The notes under the pieces: generated by a model
Seen by the model: the letters and a program-made list of their open reading frames with translations, nothing else
What the model was told of the DNA's origin: nothing
The model's database searches: none
Source of the DNA: Eikenella corrodens
GTDB taxonomy: Bacteria > Pseudomonadota > Gammaproteobacteria > Burkholderiales > Neisseriaceae
Assembly: GCF_003990355.1 (NCBI RefSeq)
Contig: NZ_CP034670.1
Coordinates: 434,001 to 498,000, forward strand
Length of the DNA stretch: 64,000 nt
Reading direction: 5' to 3'
Program-made: the position numbers and the translations under genes
In this document: one piece after another, positions 40,524 through 48,657 of the stretch
Numbering within the stretch: the stretch's first letter is position 1
Layout: each line of letters starts with the position of its first letter

Positions 40524-41027
40524 ATGACTGCCTGGCCCACCCCCGATTTCGAACGCAAAATCTGCCCGCCCGAAGCGCTGGCCGGGAAATTGGCCGGGCT
40601 GCCGCGACCATTGGTGTTCACCAACGGCTGCTTCGATATCCTGCACCGCGGCCACGTTACCTACCTCGCCCAAGCCCGCGCGCTCGGCGCGGCGATGGTG
40701 ATCGCGCTCAATACCGACGCTTCCGTGCGCCGGTTGGGCAAAGGCAGCGACCGCCCCATCAACCCGCTGGCCAACCGCGCCGCCGTGGCCGCTTCGCTGG
40801 CGAGCGTGGATTTGGTTACCTGGTTCGACAGCGACACCCCGGCCGAACTCATCGAATTGGTGCGCCCCGATATCTTGGTGAAAGGAGGCGACTGGCTACC
40901 TGAAAACATCGTCGGCGCCGCCGAAACCTTGGCGCGCGGCGGCCAAGTGTATTCCATCCCCTTCCTGCACCAAACTTCCACCACCCAAACCCTGGCCAAA
41001 ATCCGTGCCGCGGAGCAAAGCTCATGA
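40524..41027 (+). CDS. rfaE2: D-glycero-beta-D-manno-heptose 1-phosphate adenylyltransferase
   Basis: Makes ADP-heptose precursor from heptose 1-phosphate and ATP for the LPS inner core. 167 residues of the nucleotidyltransferase family, equal to the C-terminal domain of E. coli HldE; in Neisseriaceae it is a separate gene. The HxGH motif is HRGH (41-44) after FTNGCFD. The ATG at 40524 follows TGGAAGAGC. An eikDUS in the frame near 40894 is read as WLPEN. It overlaps the next gene by four bases. Confidence 0.92.
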   Translation: MTAWPTPDFERKICPPEALAGKLAGLPRPLVFTNGCFDILHRGHVTYLAQARALGAAMVIALNTDASVRRLGKGSDRPINPLANRAAVAASLASVDLVTWFDSDTPAELIELVRPDILVKGGDWLPENIVGAAETLARGGQVYSIPFLHQTSTTQTLAKIRAAEQSS

Positions 41028-42754
41028 TGCAGGCCGTGCACTGGCAGCTGCTGGCCGCCTTGGCAGACGGCCGACCACACCACGTTACCGAGCTGGCGCG
41101 CCGCATCGGCCGCAAGCCGCCGCAGCTCAACGCGCTCTGGCAGCAAGTGCCGCCGCACATCCGCGGCCTGCTGCGCCAGCAAGACGGCCGCTGGCGGCTG
41201 GTGCGCCCCCTGGCGATTTTGGACAACGCCATTTTGCAACAGCAGGCTGCAGCCGCCGGCTGGCAGGCCGAATTGTTGCACGAGCACCCCTCCAGCAACA
41301 GCTACCTCATCGCCCAAGCCAAAGCAGGCAGCCCGATCCACCGCCGCATCGTGTTTGTGCACGATCAAACCCAAGGCCGAGGCCGCCAAGGGCGTAGCTG
41401 GCAGAGTCGCATCGGCGAATGCCTGATGTTCAGCGCCGGTTGGTGTTTTTCCCGTCCGCCGGCCGAGTTGGGCGGCCTCACGCTCGCTGCTGCGCTGGCT
41501 TGCTGCCGCGTGCTGCGTGAGTTGGGCGTGCCCGCGCAGATTAAATGGCCAAACGATTTGGTCATCGGCGGCGAAAAGCTGGGCGGCATCCTGACGGAAA
41601 CCGTGCGTTGCAACGGCCAAACCGCGGTTGTGATCGGCATCGGCATCAATTTTGTGCAGCCTAAAGCGGTGGCCGATGCCGAAGCCGTGCAGGGCAGCGC
41701 GCCCAATATCGCCGTAAGCCGCCTCACCGAACGCCTGCTGCCCGAGCTGGCGGATACTTTCGAGCAGTTTGACCGTGAAGGCCTCTCTCCCTTCCTCGCT
41801 GGTTACCACGCCTGCCACCGCGACCAAAAACAGCCCGTGCGCCTGCTGCGCGACGGACAAATCCTGCTGCAGGGCACGGCCTTGGGCGTAGATGAGGGCG
41901 GTGCGTTGCGGATTCGCGATGCCGAAGGCACGGAGCATCATGTGGTGAGCGGCGAAATCAGCCTGCGCCCGCTACACAATCAAAATGCCGCAGCGCCCGA
42001 TGGCAAACAAGACAAAATGCTGCTGCTCGATGCCGGCAACAGCAAACTCAAATGGGCATGGGTGGAAAATGGCCGCATCACGGCTGCAGACAAGGCGGCC
42101 TATTGGAATCTCGAGCCGCTTGCCCACAGCTGGCGGCAGCACGGCGGCGAACACGTGCGCATCATCGGCTCGGCAGTGTGCGACGAAGCCAAACAGCAGG
42201 CCGTGGCCGAACAACTCGGCCGCGAGCCGGAATGGCTCGGCTCCATGCCGCAGGCCTTGGGCATCCGCAACCACTACCGCCGCGTGAGCGAACACGGTGC
42301 CGACCGCTGGTTCAACATCCTCGGCAGCCGCCTGTTCACCGAGCACGCCTGCGTGGTGGTGAGCTGCGGCACCGCCGTAACCATCGACGCGCTTACCGCC
42401 GACAATCATTACTTGGGCGGCAGCATCATGCCCGGCTTCAACCTGATGAAAGAGGCGATGGCACAACATACCGCCAACCTCAACCGCCCCACCGGCCGCG
42501 CCTACCCCTTCGGCACCACCACCGCCAACGCCATGGCCGGCGGCATGCTCGATGCCATCTGCGGCGCGGTTTTACTGATGCACACCCGCCTGCAGCAGAA
42601 ACACCCCGGCCAAACCGTGGCCGTGATCATCACCGGCGGCGGTGCCGCCAAGGTAAAACAAGGGCTACCTGAACAATTTGCTTTGGACAACCCCATTCAA
42701 ATTGTGGATAATCTCGTGCTTCACGGATTACTCAACTGGGCTGCACAAATATGA
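41024..42754 (+). CDS. birA/coaX: bifunctional biotin-protein ligase / type III pantothenate kinase fusion
   Basis: 576 residues. Part one (about 1-325) is BirA: an N-terminal winged helix (LAALADGRPHHVTELARRIG) and the ligase with DQTQGRGRQGRSW and KWPNDL, which attaches biotin to acetyl-CoA carboxylase. Part two starts at residue 332 (MLLLDAGNSKLKW) and is CoaX, with DAGNS, GADRW and SCGTA motifs, the first enzyme of CoA synthesis. This fusion is known in Neisseria. ATG overlaps rfaE2 and the stop overlaps the next gene, so three genes are translationally coupled. An eikDUS-like site lies near 42662. Confidence 0.93.
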   Translation: MMQAVHWQLLAALADGRPHHVTELARRIGRKPPQLNALWQQVPPHIRGLLRQQDGRWRLVRPLAILDNAILQQQAAAAGWQAELLHEHPSSNSYLIAQAKAGSPIHRRIVFVHDQTQGRGRQGRSWQSRIGECLMFSAGWCFSRPPAELGGLTLAAALACCRVLRELGVPAQIKWPNDLVIGGEKLGGILTETVRCNGQTAVVIGIGINFVQPKAVADAEAVQGSAPNIAVSRLTERLLPELADTFEQFDREGLSPFLAGYHACHRDQKQPVRLLRDGQILLQGTALGVDEGGALRIRDAEGTEHHVVSGEISLRPLHNQNAAAPDGKQDKMLLLDAGNSKLKWAWVENGRITAADKAAYWNLEPLAHSWRQHGGEHVRIIGSAVCDEAKQQAVAEQLGREPEWLGSMPQALGIRNHYRRVSEHGADRWFNILGSRLFTEHACVVVSCGTAVTIDALTADNHYLGGSIMPGFNLMKEAMAQHTANLNRPTGRAYPFGTTTANAMAGGMLDAICGAVLLMHTRLQQKHPGQTVAVIITGGGAAKVKQGLPEQFALDNPIQIVDNLVLHGLLNWAAQI

Positions 42755-43539
42755 AGTGGCTGTTTGCCGTTTTGGTGGCATTAAACATCATCGTTTTCGG
42801 CGGGATGCTGGTAACGCGCATGGCGCAACAACAGCAGCCCGTGCCCGTTGTGCAGCAGCAACAGCCACAGCCCACCACCGTGGTGGTGCAAACCGCCCCC
42901 GCCCAGCCCGCCGCCCCGCAGCAACCGGCCACGCCCGTGCCGCCGTTGGACACAGGCCGCCCGCGCCCGCCCGCTTCCCTGAGCCGCCCCGCCGCCCCCG
43001 CCAAATCTGCCGGCGAAACCCAGCCCAAGCCCACCCCCGAAAGCGGCATCCGCGCGCCCAACACCGCCTGCACCGCCGTGGCCGTGTTGCCGGAAGACGA
43101 CTATCACCGCATCAAAGGCCTGCTCGCCCGCTGGCCGCACGCCGCCACCCGCGTGGTGGAGCGCCGCCGCGATTCCGGCCGTCCGCAGCGCGGCAGCGAA
43201 CGCTACCAAGTGAGCGTAACCATCGAAGGCGACGTGCAGGAATTCACCGCCAAAGTGCGCTCGCAGGGCTTCCGCAACGCTAGCGTAGCCGGCGGTCGCA
43301 TGAGCCTCGGCTCGTTTGGCAGCGAACAGCAGGCCGAGCAAACTGCTGCCAGAGCCCGCCAAGCCGGCCTCAATCCGCAAATCATCCGCACTGGCTCAAG
43401 CGGCGGCGACCAATCCGCCGAATTGGGCGAATCCAAAATGCAGGTAACGTTTATGAACGTGGACGATAGTGCCGCAGCCGGTATCAGCAGCGTTATCAGC
43501 CGCTACTCGCACTTACGCCGCGCCCCTTGTCGTAGATAA
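42751..43539 (+). CDS. SPOR-domain-like membrane protein
   Basis: 262 residues. An N-terminal membrane anchor (about 3-23) is followed by a long Gln/Pro/Ala-rich linker (24-105) and a C-terminal region (about 170-215) with VSVTIEG ... MSLGSFGSEQQAEQTAARAR and GLNPQII, which fits a SPOR domain, a fold that binds denuded peptidoglycan at the septum. Two cysteines bracket the linker and tail. The start overlaps the birA/coaX stop by four bases; SPOR proteins occur at this position in Neisseria. The last 45 residues are not recognised. Confidence 0.75.
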   Translation: MKWLFAVLVALNIIVFGGMLVTRMAQQQQPVPVVQQQQPQPTTVVVQTAPAQPAAPQQPATPVPPLDTGRPRPPASLSRPAAPAKSAGETQPKPTPESGIRAPNTACTAVAVLPEDDYHRIKGLLARWPHAATRVVERRRDSGRPQRGSERYQVSVTIEGDVQEFTAKVRSQGFRNASVAGGRMSLGSFGSEQQAEQTAARARQAGLNPQIIRTGSSGGDQSAELGESKMQVTFMNVDDSAAAGISSVISRYSHLRRAPCRR

Positions 43540-43841
43540 ACAATTTTAGCGAATAAGCAAAAGGCTACCTGAAATTTTCAGGTAGCCGTTTATCTTGTAT
43601 GATTGCTCCGGGTGGGATGAGGCAAGCCGCTGTCGCATTATCTCGATTAGGTGGCGATAAAAAAACCTTGAATTGCCAATGGATAGCACTTATCATTGCC
43701 GCTTTTATAGCTGAAGCAATTATTTCTCCTCATCAGGCGGCGAGCCGCAGGCAGTACGAATTGTACGGCAGGCAAGCCAACACAATAGGAAGGAATCAAT
43801 GCTCCAGCCATGCAAAACACATCTGAAAAAGGAAACTGATT
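43540..43841. repeat. intergenic region with eikDUS pair and Correia remnant
   Basis: 302 bp. An inverted eikDUS pair (43562-43573 and 43577-43588, the second with its last base changed) follows the SPOR gene. Around 43705-43790 a fragment keeps the internal Correia order (GGCGGCGAGCCGCAGGCAGT ... GTACGGCAGGCAAGCCAACA) but has lost recognisable ends. The sodA ribosome site (AAAAGGAAA) is at the right end. Confidence 0.65.
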
Positions 43842-44465
43842 ATGGCATACCAACTGCCCGCACTGCCCTACGCCTACGACGCGCTGGAGCCGCATTTCGA
43901 TACGCAAACCATGGAAATCCACCACAGCAAGCACCATCAGGCCTATGTAAACAACGCCAACGCCGTGCTCGCCAACCTGCCCGAGTGGGAAAAATTGTCG
44001 GCCGAAGAGCTGATCGCCCGTTTGGCTGAGCTGCCCGAAAATGTGCGCACCCCGCTGCGCAACAACGCCGGCGGCCACGCCAACCACAGCCTGTTTTGGC
44101 AAATCCTGAAAACTGGCACCACCCTGCAAGGCAAGCTCAAAGCCGCCATCGAGCGCGATTTCGGCAGCGTGGAAGCCTTCCAGGCCGAGTTTGAAAAAGC
44201 CGCAGCCACCCGTTTCGGTTCAGGCTGGGCCTGGCTGGTGTATGAAAACGGCAAGCTCAAAGTCGTTTCTACCGCCAACCAAGACTCCCCGCTGATGGGT
44301 CAGGCCGTATCCGGCGCATCCGGCTACCCGATTATCGGCTTGGACGTGTGGGAACACGCCTACTACCTGAAATTCCAAAACCGCCGCCCCGATTACATCA
44401 AAGCCTTCTGGCAAGTAGTCAACTGGGACGAAGCCGCCCGCCGTTTTGAAAGCGTGGCCGTCTAA
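43842..44465 (+). CDS. sodA: superoxide dismutase, manganese type
   Basis: Converts superoxide to hydrogen peroxide and oxygen in the cytosol. 207 residues. The four metal ligands correspond to His27, His82, Asp168 and His172. GGHANHSLFW and STANQDSPLM are nearly the same as in E. coli SodA and point to the Mn form rather than the iron enzyme, where the active-site Gln lies elsewhere. The ATG follows AAAAGGAAAC. An inverted eikDUS pair (44483-44521) with TTTT terminates it. Confidence 0.95.
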   Translation: MAYQLPALPYAYDALEPHFDTQTMEIHHSKHHQAYVNNANAVLANLPEWEKLSAEELIARLAELPENVRTPLRNNAGGHANHSLFWQILKTGTTLQGKLKAAIERDFGSVEAFQAEFEKAAATRFGSGWAWLVYENGKLKVVSTANQDSPLMGQAVSGASGYPIIGLDVWEHAYYLKFQNRRPDYIKAFWQVVNWDEAARRFESVAV

Positions 44466-44482
44466 GCCATGCCTGATGAAAC

Positions 44483-44526
44483 AGGCTACCTGAAAGCCCG
44501 TTCGGCATTTTCAGGTAGCCTTTTCC
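44483..44526 (+). terminator. eikDUS-pair terminator after sodA
   Basis: Uptake sequences at 44483-44494 and inverted at 44510-44521, followed by TTTTCC. Confidence 0.65.
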
Positions 44527-44554
44527 AATTACTTAGCAAATACCAATCAATAAA

Positions 44555-44839
44555 ATGGCAACACTCAGCAACGAAGATATCCGCCGCTTCAAACAACAAG
44601 CCCAACAACTGCGCCCCACCGTGCTCATCGGCAAACAAGGGCTCACCGAGGCCGTGATCAAAGAAACCGACACCCGCCTCACCGCCCGCGAGCTGATTAA
44701 AGTGCAAGTGGCCGGCGATGATAGGCAGGAGCGCATCGCCATCGCCGAAGTCCTTTGCGCCGCCACAGGCGCCGAACTGGTGCAGCACATTGGCAAACAG
44801 CTGGTGTTGTGGCGGCCGAAGCCTGAAGAAAAAGAGTAG
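44555..44839 (+). CDS. yhbY: CRS1/YhbY (CRM) RNA-binding protein
   Basis: 94 residues making one CRM domain, associated with pre-50S ribosome assembly in bacteria. The conserved LRPTVLIGKQGLTEAVIKE and ELIKVQVAG segments are present. No strong ribosome site precedes the ATG at 44555 (AATCAATAAA). It is the last gene before the tRNA-Leu/island boundary. Confidence 0.92.
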   Translation: MATLSNEDIRRFKQQAQQLRPTVLIGKQGLTEAVIKETDTRLTARELIKVQVAGDDRQERIAIAEVLCAATGAELVQHIGKQLVLWRPKPEEKE

Positions 44840-44932
44840 GGCGCTGCACATTTTTTTATGCAGGGCAGCCAAAGCTGTATCAGCGTTGGTTGATTTGTTA
44901 TTCCGCAATATAATCCGATTTCAAATAGCATC

Positions 44933-44960
44933 TTGCCAAACCAGCATATTGCAGTATAAT
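44933..44960 (+). promoter_or_regulatory. tRNA-Leu promoter
   Basis: TTGCCA (44933-44938), 16 bp, TATAAT (44955-44960), 12 bp before the tRNA. Confidence 0.75.
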
Positions 44961-44972
44961 GCCGCCTTTCCT

Positions 44973-45057
44973 GCGGACGTGGCGAAATTGGTAGACGCAC
45001 CAGATTTAGGTTCTGGCGCCGAGAGGTGTGAGAGTTCGAGTCTCTCCGTCCGCACCA
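44973..45057 (+). tRNA. tRNA-Leu (TAG)
   Basis: 85-nt cloverleaf with long variable arm, acceptor stem GCGGACG/CGTCCGC, anticodon TAG in TTTAGGT, T-arm GAGTTCGAGTCTC, and encoded CCA. Its 3' end carries the left attachment site of the island, whose integrase gene starts 224 bp downstream. If the crossover lies in 45040-45050, the last bases of the tRNA come from the island. Confidence 0.96.
45040..45050 (+). other. attL core candidate in tRNA-Leu
   Basis: GTCTCTCCGTC in the T-arm and acceptor stem of the tRNA recurs exactly at 57291-57301. Allowing one deleted C the match extends to about 13 bases (CGC). Integration into tRNA 3' ends is usual for P4-type integrases. The short length leaves some doubt. 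Confidence 0.55.
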
Positions 45058-45066
45058 CCTTCACAA

Positions 45067-45095
45067 AACAGCCCAAATTTTCGGGCTGTTTTTTT
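45067..45095 (+). terminator. intrinsic terminator after tRNA-Leu
   Basis: AACAGCCC and GGGCTGTT stem around an AAATTTTC loop, followed by a run of T. It separates tRNA transcription from the island. Confidence 0.85.
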
Positions 45096-45228
45096 ACGTC
45101 TAACGCCATCCAATGCAATCAGCCAAATTCAATACAGGCAAGGGTTTCAGGCTGATTCAAGTTATCCTTTCTCTTTCCTTGCTAAGCTAATCCCGTCTAA
45201 TGCCGTCTAATTGAATTGCCCCCTTTGT

Positions 45229-45277
45229 GGGGGTATGATTGGGGGCATCCAGAAAACGCCCTCAAAAATATACCCCC
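45229..45277. other. putative integrase arm-type sites, left end
   Basis: Two GGGGG boxes 12 bp apart (GGGGGTATGATTGGGGGCAT, 45229-45248) and an inverted relative AAATATACCCCC (45266-45277) lie between tRNA and integrase. The same paired GGGGGTAT pattern occurs at the other end of the island (57213-57234), which points to arm sites for the integrase. Confidence 0.55.
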
Positions 45278-45280
45278 AGA

Positions 45281-46513
45281 ATGCCCCTGAACGACCGCCA
45301 AATCAAGAACGCGAAACCTACCGGCACAGGAAAGAAGGCCAAGCTGTTTGACGGCGGCGGCCTGTATCTGGAAGTTACTCCGGCAGGCGGTAAAATCTTC
45401 CGCTTGAAATACCGTATCGACGGCAAGGAAAAAACGCTGACTATCGGCAAGTATCCTGCCGTTTCCCTTTCCGAAGCGCGGCAGGAGGCAGAGAACGCCC
45501 GCCACATGCTGGCACAGGGGCAAGACCCCGCCGCTGCCAAGCAACAGGCCAAACAGGAAAGACGGGCGGCCTTACTGAATACCTTTGCCGCCCTTACCCG
45601 CCGCTGGCATACCGACAACCTACACCGCTGGAAGCCGAACCATGCGGAGCGCATCATGCGCTATTTTGAAACCGACGTTTTTCCGCTGATTGGGGAAGTA
45701 CCGATAGACAGCATCACGGTAGGGCAAATCAAACAAGTTTTAGACCGTATCACAGCGCGGGGCGTGAGCAACACCGCCGAAAAAGTGAGGGAATGGACAG
45801 GCGCGGTTTTCGATTATGCCGCCATGCTGGAAGTAACCGACCGCAACCCCGCCCGTGCATTGCGCAAATACATTGCCAAGCAACCGGCAAAGAACCGTGC
45901 AGCCCTGCCGCGTGAAGAACTGACTGAGTTTTACCGCCGCCTGATACTGGCCGAGATTGAACCGGCGAACAAAATCGCCCTATTACTGCTGATGCTGGTG
46001 TTTGTCCGCAATACCGAACTACGCGGCGGGCAATGGGTGGAAGTGGACTTTTCAGCGGCGCAATGGGTTATTCCCGCCGAACGAATGAAGCACGAGAAGA
46101 CTGCCCCCAAGCCGCCGCACACCGTGCCGCTTTCCGATTGGGCGCTGGAGCTGTTGCAGGAGCTGCATGGCCTAACCGGCAATACTCCCTATCTGTTCCC
46201 CAGCCGTACCAAACAAAACGGCCATATCAGCGAAAATACCCTAGGCAAAATCATGAACGGCATGGGCTATAAGGGCATTGCCACCCCGCACGGCTTCCGC
46301 AGCTTGGCAAGCAGCATACTGAACGAGCAGGGCTACAACCCCGACGCCATCGAACGCCAGCTAGCCCACGTTGAAGAAAATCGGATTAAGGCCGCCTACA
46401 ATCGGGCGGAATATCTGGCCGAGCGGCGGGAGATGATGCAATGGTATTCAGACTATCTGCGGGAGCGATACCGCCAAGCCCAAGCCTTGATTGCAACAGC
46501 CGGGGCTACCTGA
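45281..46513 (+). CDS. P4-type tyrosine integrase
   Basis: 410 residues. Tyrosine recombinase that would integrate and excise the island at tRNA-Leu. An N-terminal DUF4102-type arm-binding domain (KIFRLKYRIDGKEKTLTIGK) is followed by a core-binding domain and a catalytic domain with Arg in NTELRGGQW, the HGFR box, LAHVEEN and the nucleophile Tyr in KAAYNRAEY. I used the ATG at 45281, although no ribosome site is visible; an in-frame TTG at 45239 is possible. The stop codon TGA is itself part of an eikDUS (GGGGCTACCTGAAAAC). Confidence 0.93.
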   Translation: MPLNDRQIKNAKPTGTGKKAKLFDGGGLYLEVTPAGGKIFRLKYRIDGKEKTLTIGKYPAVSLSEARQEAENARHMLAQGQDPAAAKQQAKQERRAALLNTFAALTRRWHTDNLHRWKPNHAERIMRYFETDVFPLIGEVPIDSITVGQIKQVLDRITARGVSNTAEKVREWTGAVFDYAAMLEVTDRNPARALRKYIAKQPAKNRAALPREELTEFYRRLILAEIEPANKIALLLLMLVFVRNTELRGGQWVEVDFSAAQWVIPAERMKHEKTAPKPPHTVPLSDWALELLQELHGLTGNTPYLFPSRTKQNGHISENTLGKIMNGMGYKGIATPHGFRSLASSILNEQGYNPDAIERQLAHVEENRIKAAYNRAEYLAERREMMQWYSDYLRERYRQAQALIATAGAT

Positions 46514-46580
46514 AAACTTACCGCCTAACCCCGTATATTGCCGCATAACGGCATCACTAATATAATGCTAAGGAATACAC

Positions 46581-46949
46581 ATGCGGATATTCAAAAACAG
46601 ATGGATTACCAAGTTTGCCGCCAAACACAGCATTAGCGACAGCGACTTAATCGAAGCCGTGCGGCGGGCAGACAACGGCCTGATAGATGCGGATTTGGGC
46701 GGCGGCGTAATCAAGCAGCGTATCGCCCGCAAGGGGCAGGGCAAAAGCGGCGGTTACCGCAGCCTGATACTGTTCAAGCATGGGGAGCGGGCGTTTTTCA
46801 TGTATGCCTTTGCCAAATCCGACCGGGAAAACATTACCGCCCAAGAATTGACGGATTTGAAAACCTTGGCGCGATATGCAACCAAATGCAGCAATGAAGA
46901 GCTGGAAATGCTGATTGTTAAAATGGGTTTATTGGAGCTTGGGAAATGA
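46581..46949 (+). CDS. RelE/HigB-like toxin of a type II toxin-antitoxin pair (PF06296)
   Basis: 122 residues. The family acts as mRNA interferase-like toxins. RIFKNRWITKFAAKH at the start, KGQGKSGGYRSLILFK and AFFMYAFAKSDRENI in the middle are characteristic of the PF06296 group. TAAGGAAT is the ribosome site. It overlaps the next gene by four bases (ATGA), with the toxin first as in HigBA-like operons. It may stabilise the island. Confidence 0.85.
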   Translation: MRIFKNRWITKFAAKHSISDSDLIEAVRRADNGLIDADLGGGVIKQRIARKGQGKSGGYRSLILFKHGERAFFMYAFAKSDRENITAQELTDLKTLARYATKCSNEELEMLIVKMGLLELGK

Positions 46950-47266
46950 AGCAGAGACAATACAAAAGCGAAATAAGCGGCGTGATTCATGAAATGGCAA
47001 CAGCCCTGCATGAAATAGACGTAATAGACAAAACCACCATGCGCCACTTCGATAAATCATGCCTGACCGAAATAGAGCCGCTGGACGGGGCGGCCATCCG
47101 TGCCATCCGCGAACGGGAAGCCCTGTCACAGGCTACCTTTGCCGTGTATCTGAATATCAGCAAAAACCAAGTTTCCGCATGGGAGCGCGGCACCAAGAAG
47201 CCTAGCGGCACAGCGTTAAAACTACTGACGATTGTCAAAAACAAAGGCATTGAGGCGATTGCCTGA
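46946..47266 (+). CDS. XRE/HTH antitoxin, partner of the upstream toxin
   Basis: 106 residues. An N-terminal helical part (1-45) precedes an HTH_3-like domain (about 48-100: AIREREALSQATFAVYLNIS, VSAWERGTKKPSG) of the NadS/HigA-2 type. It should bind and inactivate the toxin and repress the pair's promoter. Translationally coupled to the toxin. An eikDUS and a hairpin terminator follow. Confidence 0.87.
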   Translation: MKQRQYKSEISGVIHEMATALHEIDVIDKTTMRHFDKSCLTEIEPLDGAAIRAIREREALSQATFAVYLNISKNQVSAWERGTKKPSGTALKLLTIVKNKGIEAIA

Positions 47267-47307
47267 AACTGCCCGGATATTAGCCGAAAGGCTACCTGAA
47301 AAATCAG

Positions 47308-47338
47308 ACACCAACGGGCGGGCTGGTGTTTTATTTTG
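47308..47338 (+). terminator. terminator after the first toxin-antitoxin pair
   Basis: ACACCA ... TGGTGT stem followed by TTTATTTT, directly behind an eikDUS. The same ACACCA/TGGTGTTTT design recurs behind the second toxin-antitoxin pair. Confidence 0.65.
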
Positions 47339-47434
47339 CTTCGCATTATCCTTAATCCAGCCTAATGCCGTATAACGCCGTATTGTGTAGATAGCGGCAA
47401 GACAACGGAAACAAACGAACAAAAGGAGAACACC

Positions 47435-47572
47435 ATGCCAGCCATCATCACAGGCAACACACTAGAGGCGTTGCAAAGCCTGAACTATCCCGATACCGCC
47501 GCCGATATAGAGCTGGACATTCCCCCTCGCAGCAAAGCGCAACGTCCGCCCGTGGATTTTGCAGAAGATTGA
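47435..47572 (+). CDS. small hypothetical protein, 45 residues
   Basis: Begins MPAIITGNTLEALQSLNYPD and ends with PPVDFAED. A clear AAAAGGAGAA ribosome site lies six to ten bases before the ATG, which makes translation likely despite the small size. No family recognised. A Pro/Arg/Lys-containing middle followed by an acidic tail suggests a small binding partner or regulator. It lies between the first toxin-antitoxin pair and the 236-residue gene. Confidence 0.5.
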   Translation: MPAIITGNTLEALQSLNYPDTAADIELDIPPRSKAQRPPVDFAED

Positions 47573-47623
47573 CCGCTTGAACCTGTTTCAGGCTATCTGA
47601 AAATGATTTAAGGATATTGTGAT

Positions 47624-48334
47624 ATGGGATTTATTGAATCTGAAAACAGCAAAGACGATGATAAATATATCCTGATGGAAGATATTGTGTTGCTAGTTCA
47701 GAGTTTGGATAGCGACAAGCCAAGCCTTATGGCAACCGCAAAATTCCTCTTGCAGAAATATGAGAAGAATTACATTGAAGATATCCCTTTTGGCTATGTA
47801 GACGATGAATGTTTTATTCGGACTATATCCGGCCTATATAAACGAGCTAATCATAAACGCCCATTTCTTCATTTTTTAGAATTTGTAGCTTCCTATAACT
47901 GCTTTGATAATGGCTGTTCGGAAGATAACCTAAATTGGGTAAGCCATAATGAGTATTTAAATATCTATCTGAAAAAAAGATCCGTTGCCTTTTTCTTAAA
48001 AAATGAATGCGGGATAAAAGATTTTCATGGTTGGCAAGAGTTTAAAAATGAGAGTAAAATCAATAAAGTGAAAATTACCGCTGACGAAGATATCGAACAG
48101 GCAGCCCCACCATCTGCAAGTGCGCCGCAACAGAAAAGAGCCGAAAACATGCAAGCCTGCATCATAGCCGCCCTTGCCTGTATGTACACCAAAACAGATT
48201 GCAGCAAGCCATACGAGGCTGCCGAGACCATACGCCAAGAATGGCAAAGACAGTCTGACAAACTAGGCAATCCACCCAGCAAGGACACTATCGGGAAATA
48301 CATTCTGCAAGGCATAGAACGCCTTTCAAACTGA
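47624..48334 (+). CDS. hypothetical island protein, 236 residues
   Basis: Not recognised. The N-terminal 150 residues are AT-rich in codon use, acidic and aromatic. A Pro/Ala/Ser linker (about 160-170) leads to a helical C-terminal domain (about 172-236: CIIAALACMYTKTDCSKPYE ... LGNPPSKDTIGKYILQGIER) whose ending resembles C-terminal parts of some phage/satellite regulators. TAAGGATATTG is the ribosome site. The position just before alpA suggests a regulator or replication accessory, but this is a guess from context. Confidence 0.6.
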   Translation: MGFIESENSKDDDKYILMEDIVLLVQSLDSDKPSLMATAKFLLQKYEKNYIEDIPFGYVDDECFIRTISGLYKRANHKRPFLHFLEFVASYNCFDNGCSEDNLNWVSHNEYLNIYLKKRSVAFFLKNECGIKDFHGWQEFKNESKINKVKITADEDIEQAAPPSASAPQQKRAENMQACIIAALACMYTKTDCSKPYEAAETIRQEWQRQSDKLGNPPSKDTIGKYILQGIERLSN

Positions 48335-48336
48335 AT

Positions 48337-48375
48337 CTAATTAGAATTAAGCATTTCTAAAGCAATCCTAATTAG
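48337..48375. promoter_or_regulatory. paired palindromic operator candidate upstream of alpA
   Basis: Two perfect CTAATTAG palindromes at 48337-48344 and 48368-48375, 31 bp apart (three helical turns), both followed by AA. They lie in the 110-bp gap before the alpA-like gene and look like binding sites of an island regulator. Confidence 0.5.
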
Positions 48376-48444
48376 AACTAGCCGCCCACGAGGCGGCTTA
48401 TTCTTTGCCCCGTTATCCAACAACAGCTAACGAGGTATCAAACC

Positions 48445-48645
48445 ATGCAACAAAGCATCATCCGCCCCAAACAAGCCGCCGCCCTGTTCGGTGTTTCCCT
48501 CTCCACCCTTTGGAACTGGAACAACCCCAAGCACCGGCTATACCGCCCGGATTTTCCCAAACCCTTCAAAGTTTCCGCCAATACCACCGGCTGGCTGCAA
48601 TCAGAGATTGACGGCTATATCTGCAAGCTGGCCGAGAACCGCTAG
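48445..48645 (+). CDS. AlpA-family transcriptional regulator
   Basis: 66 residues with the MerR-like helix-turn-helix of AlpA (IRPKQAAALFGVSLSTLWNW, then PDFPKPFKVS and TGWLQSEIDGYI). AlpA proteins activate integrase or other genes in P4-like elements and PICIs. It is preceded by ACGAGGTAT and by the paired CTAATTAG palindromes. It heads a run of overlapping genes up to terS. Confidence 0.88.
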   Translation: MQQSIIRPKQAAALFGVSLSTLWNWNNPKHRLYRPDFPKPFKVSANTTGWLQSEIDGYICKLAENR

Positions 48646-48657
48646 GGAGGGTAGAGC

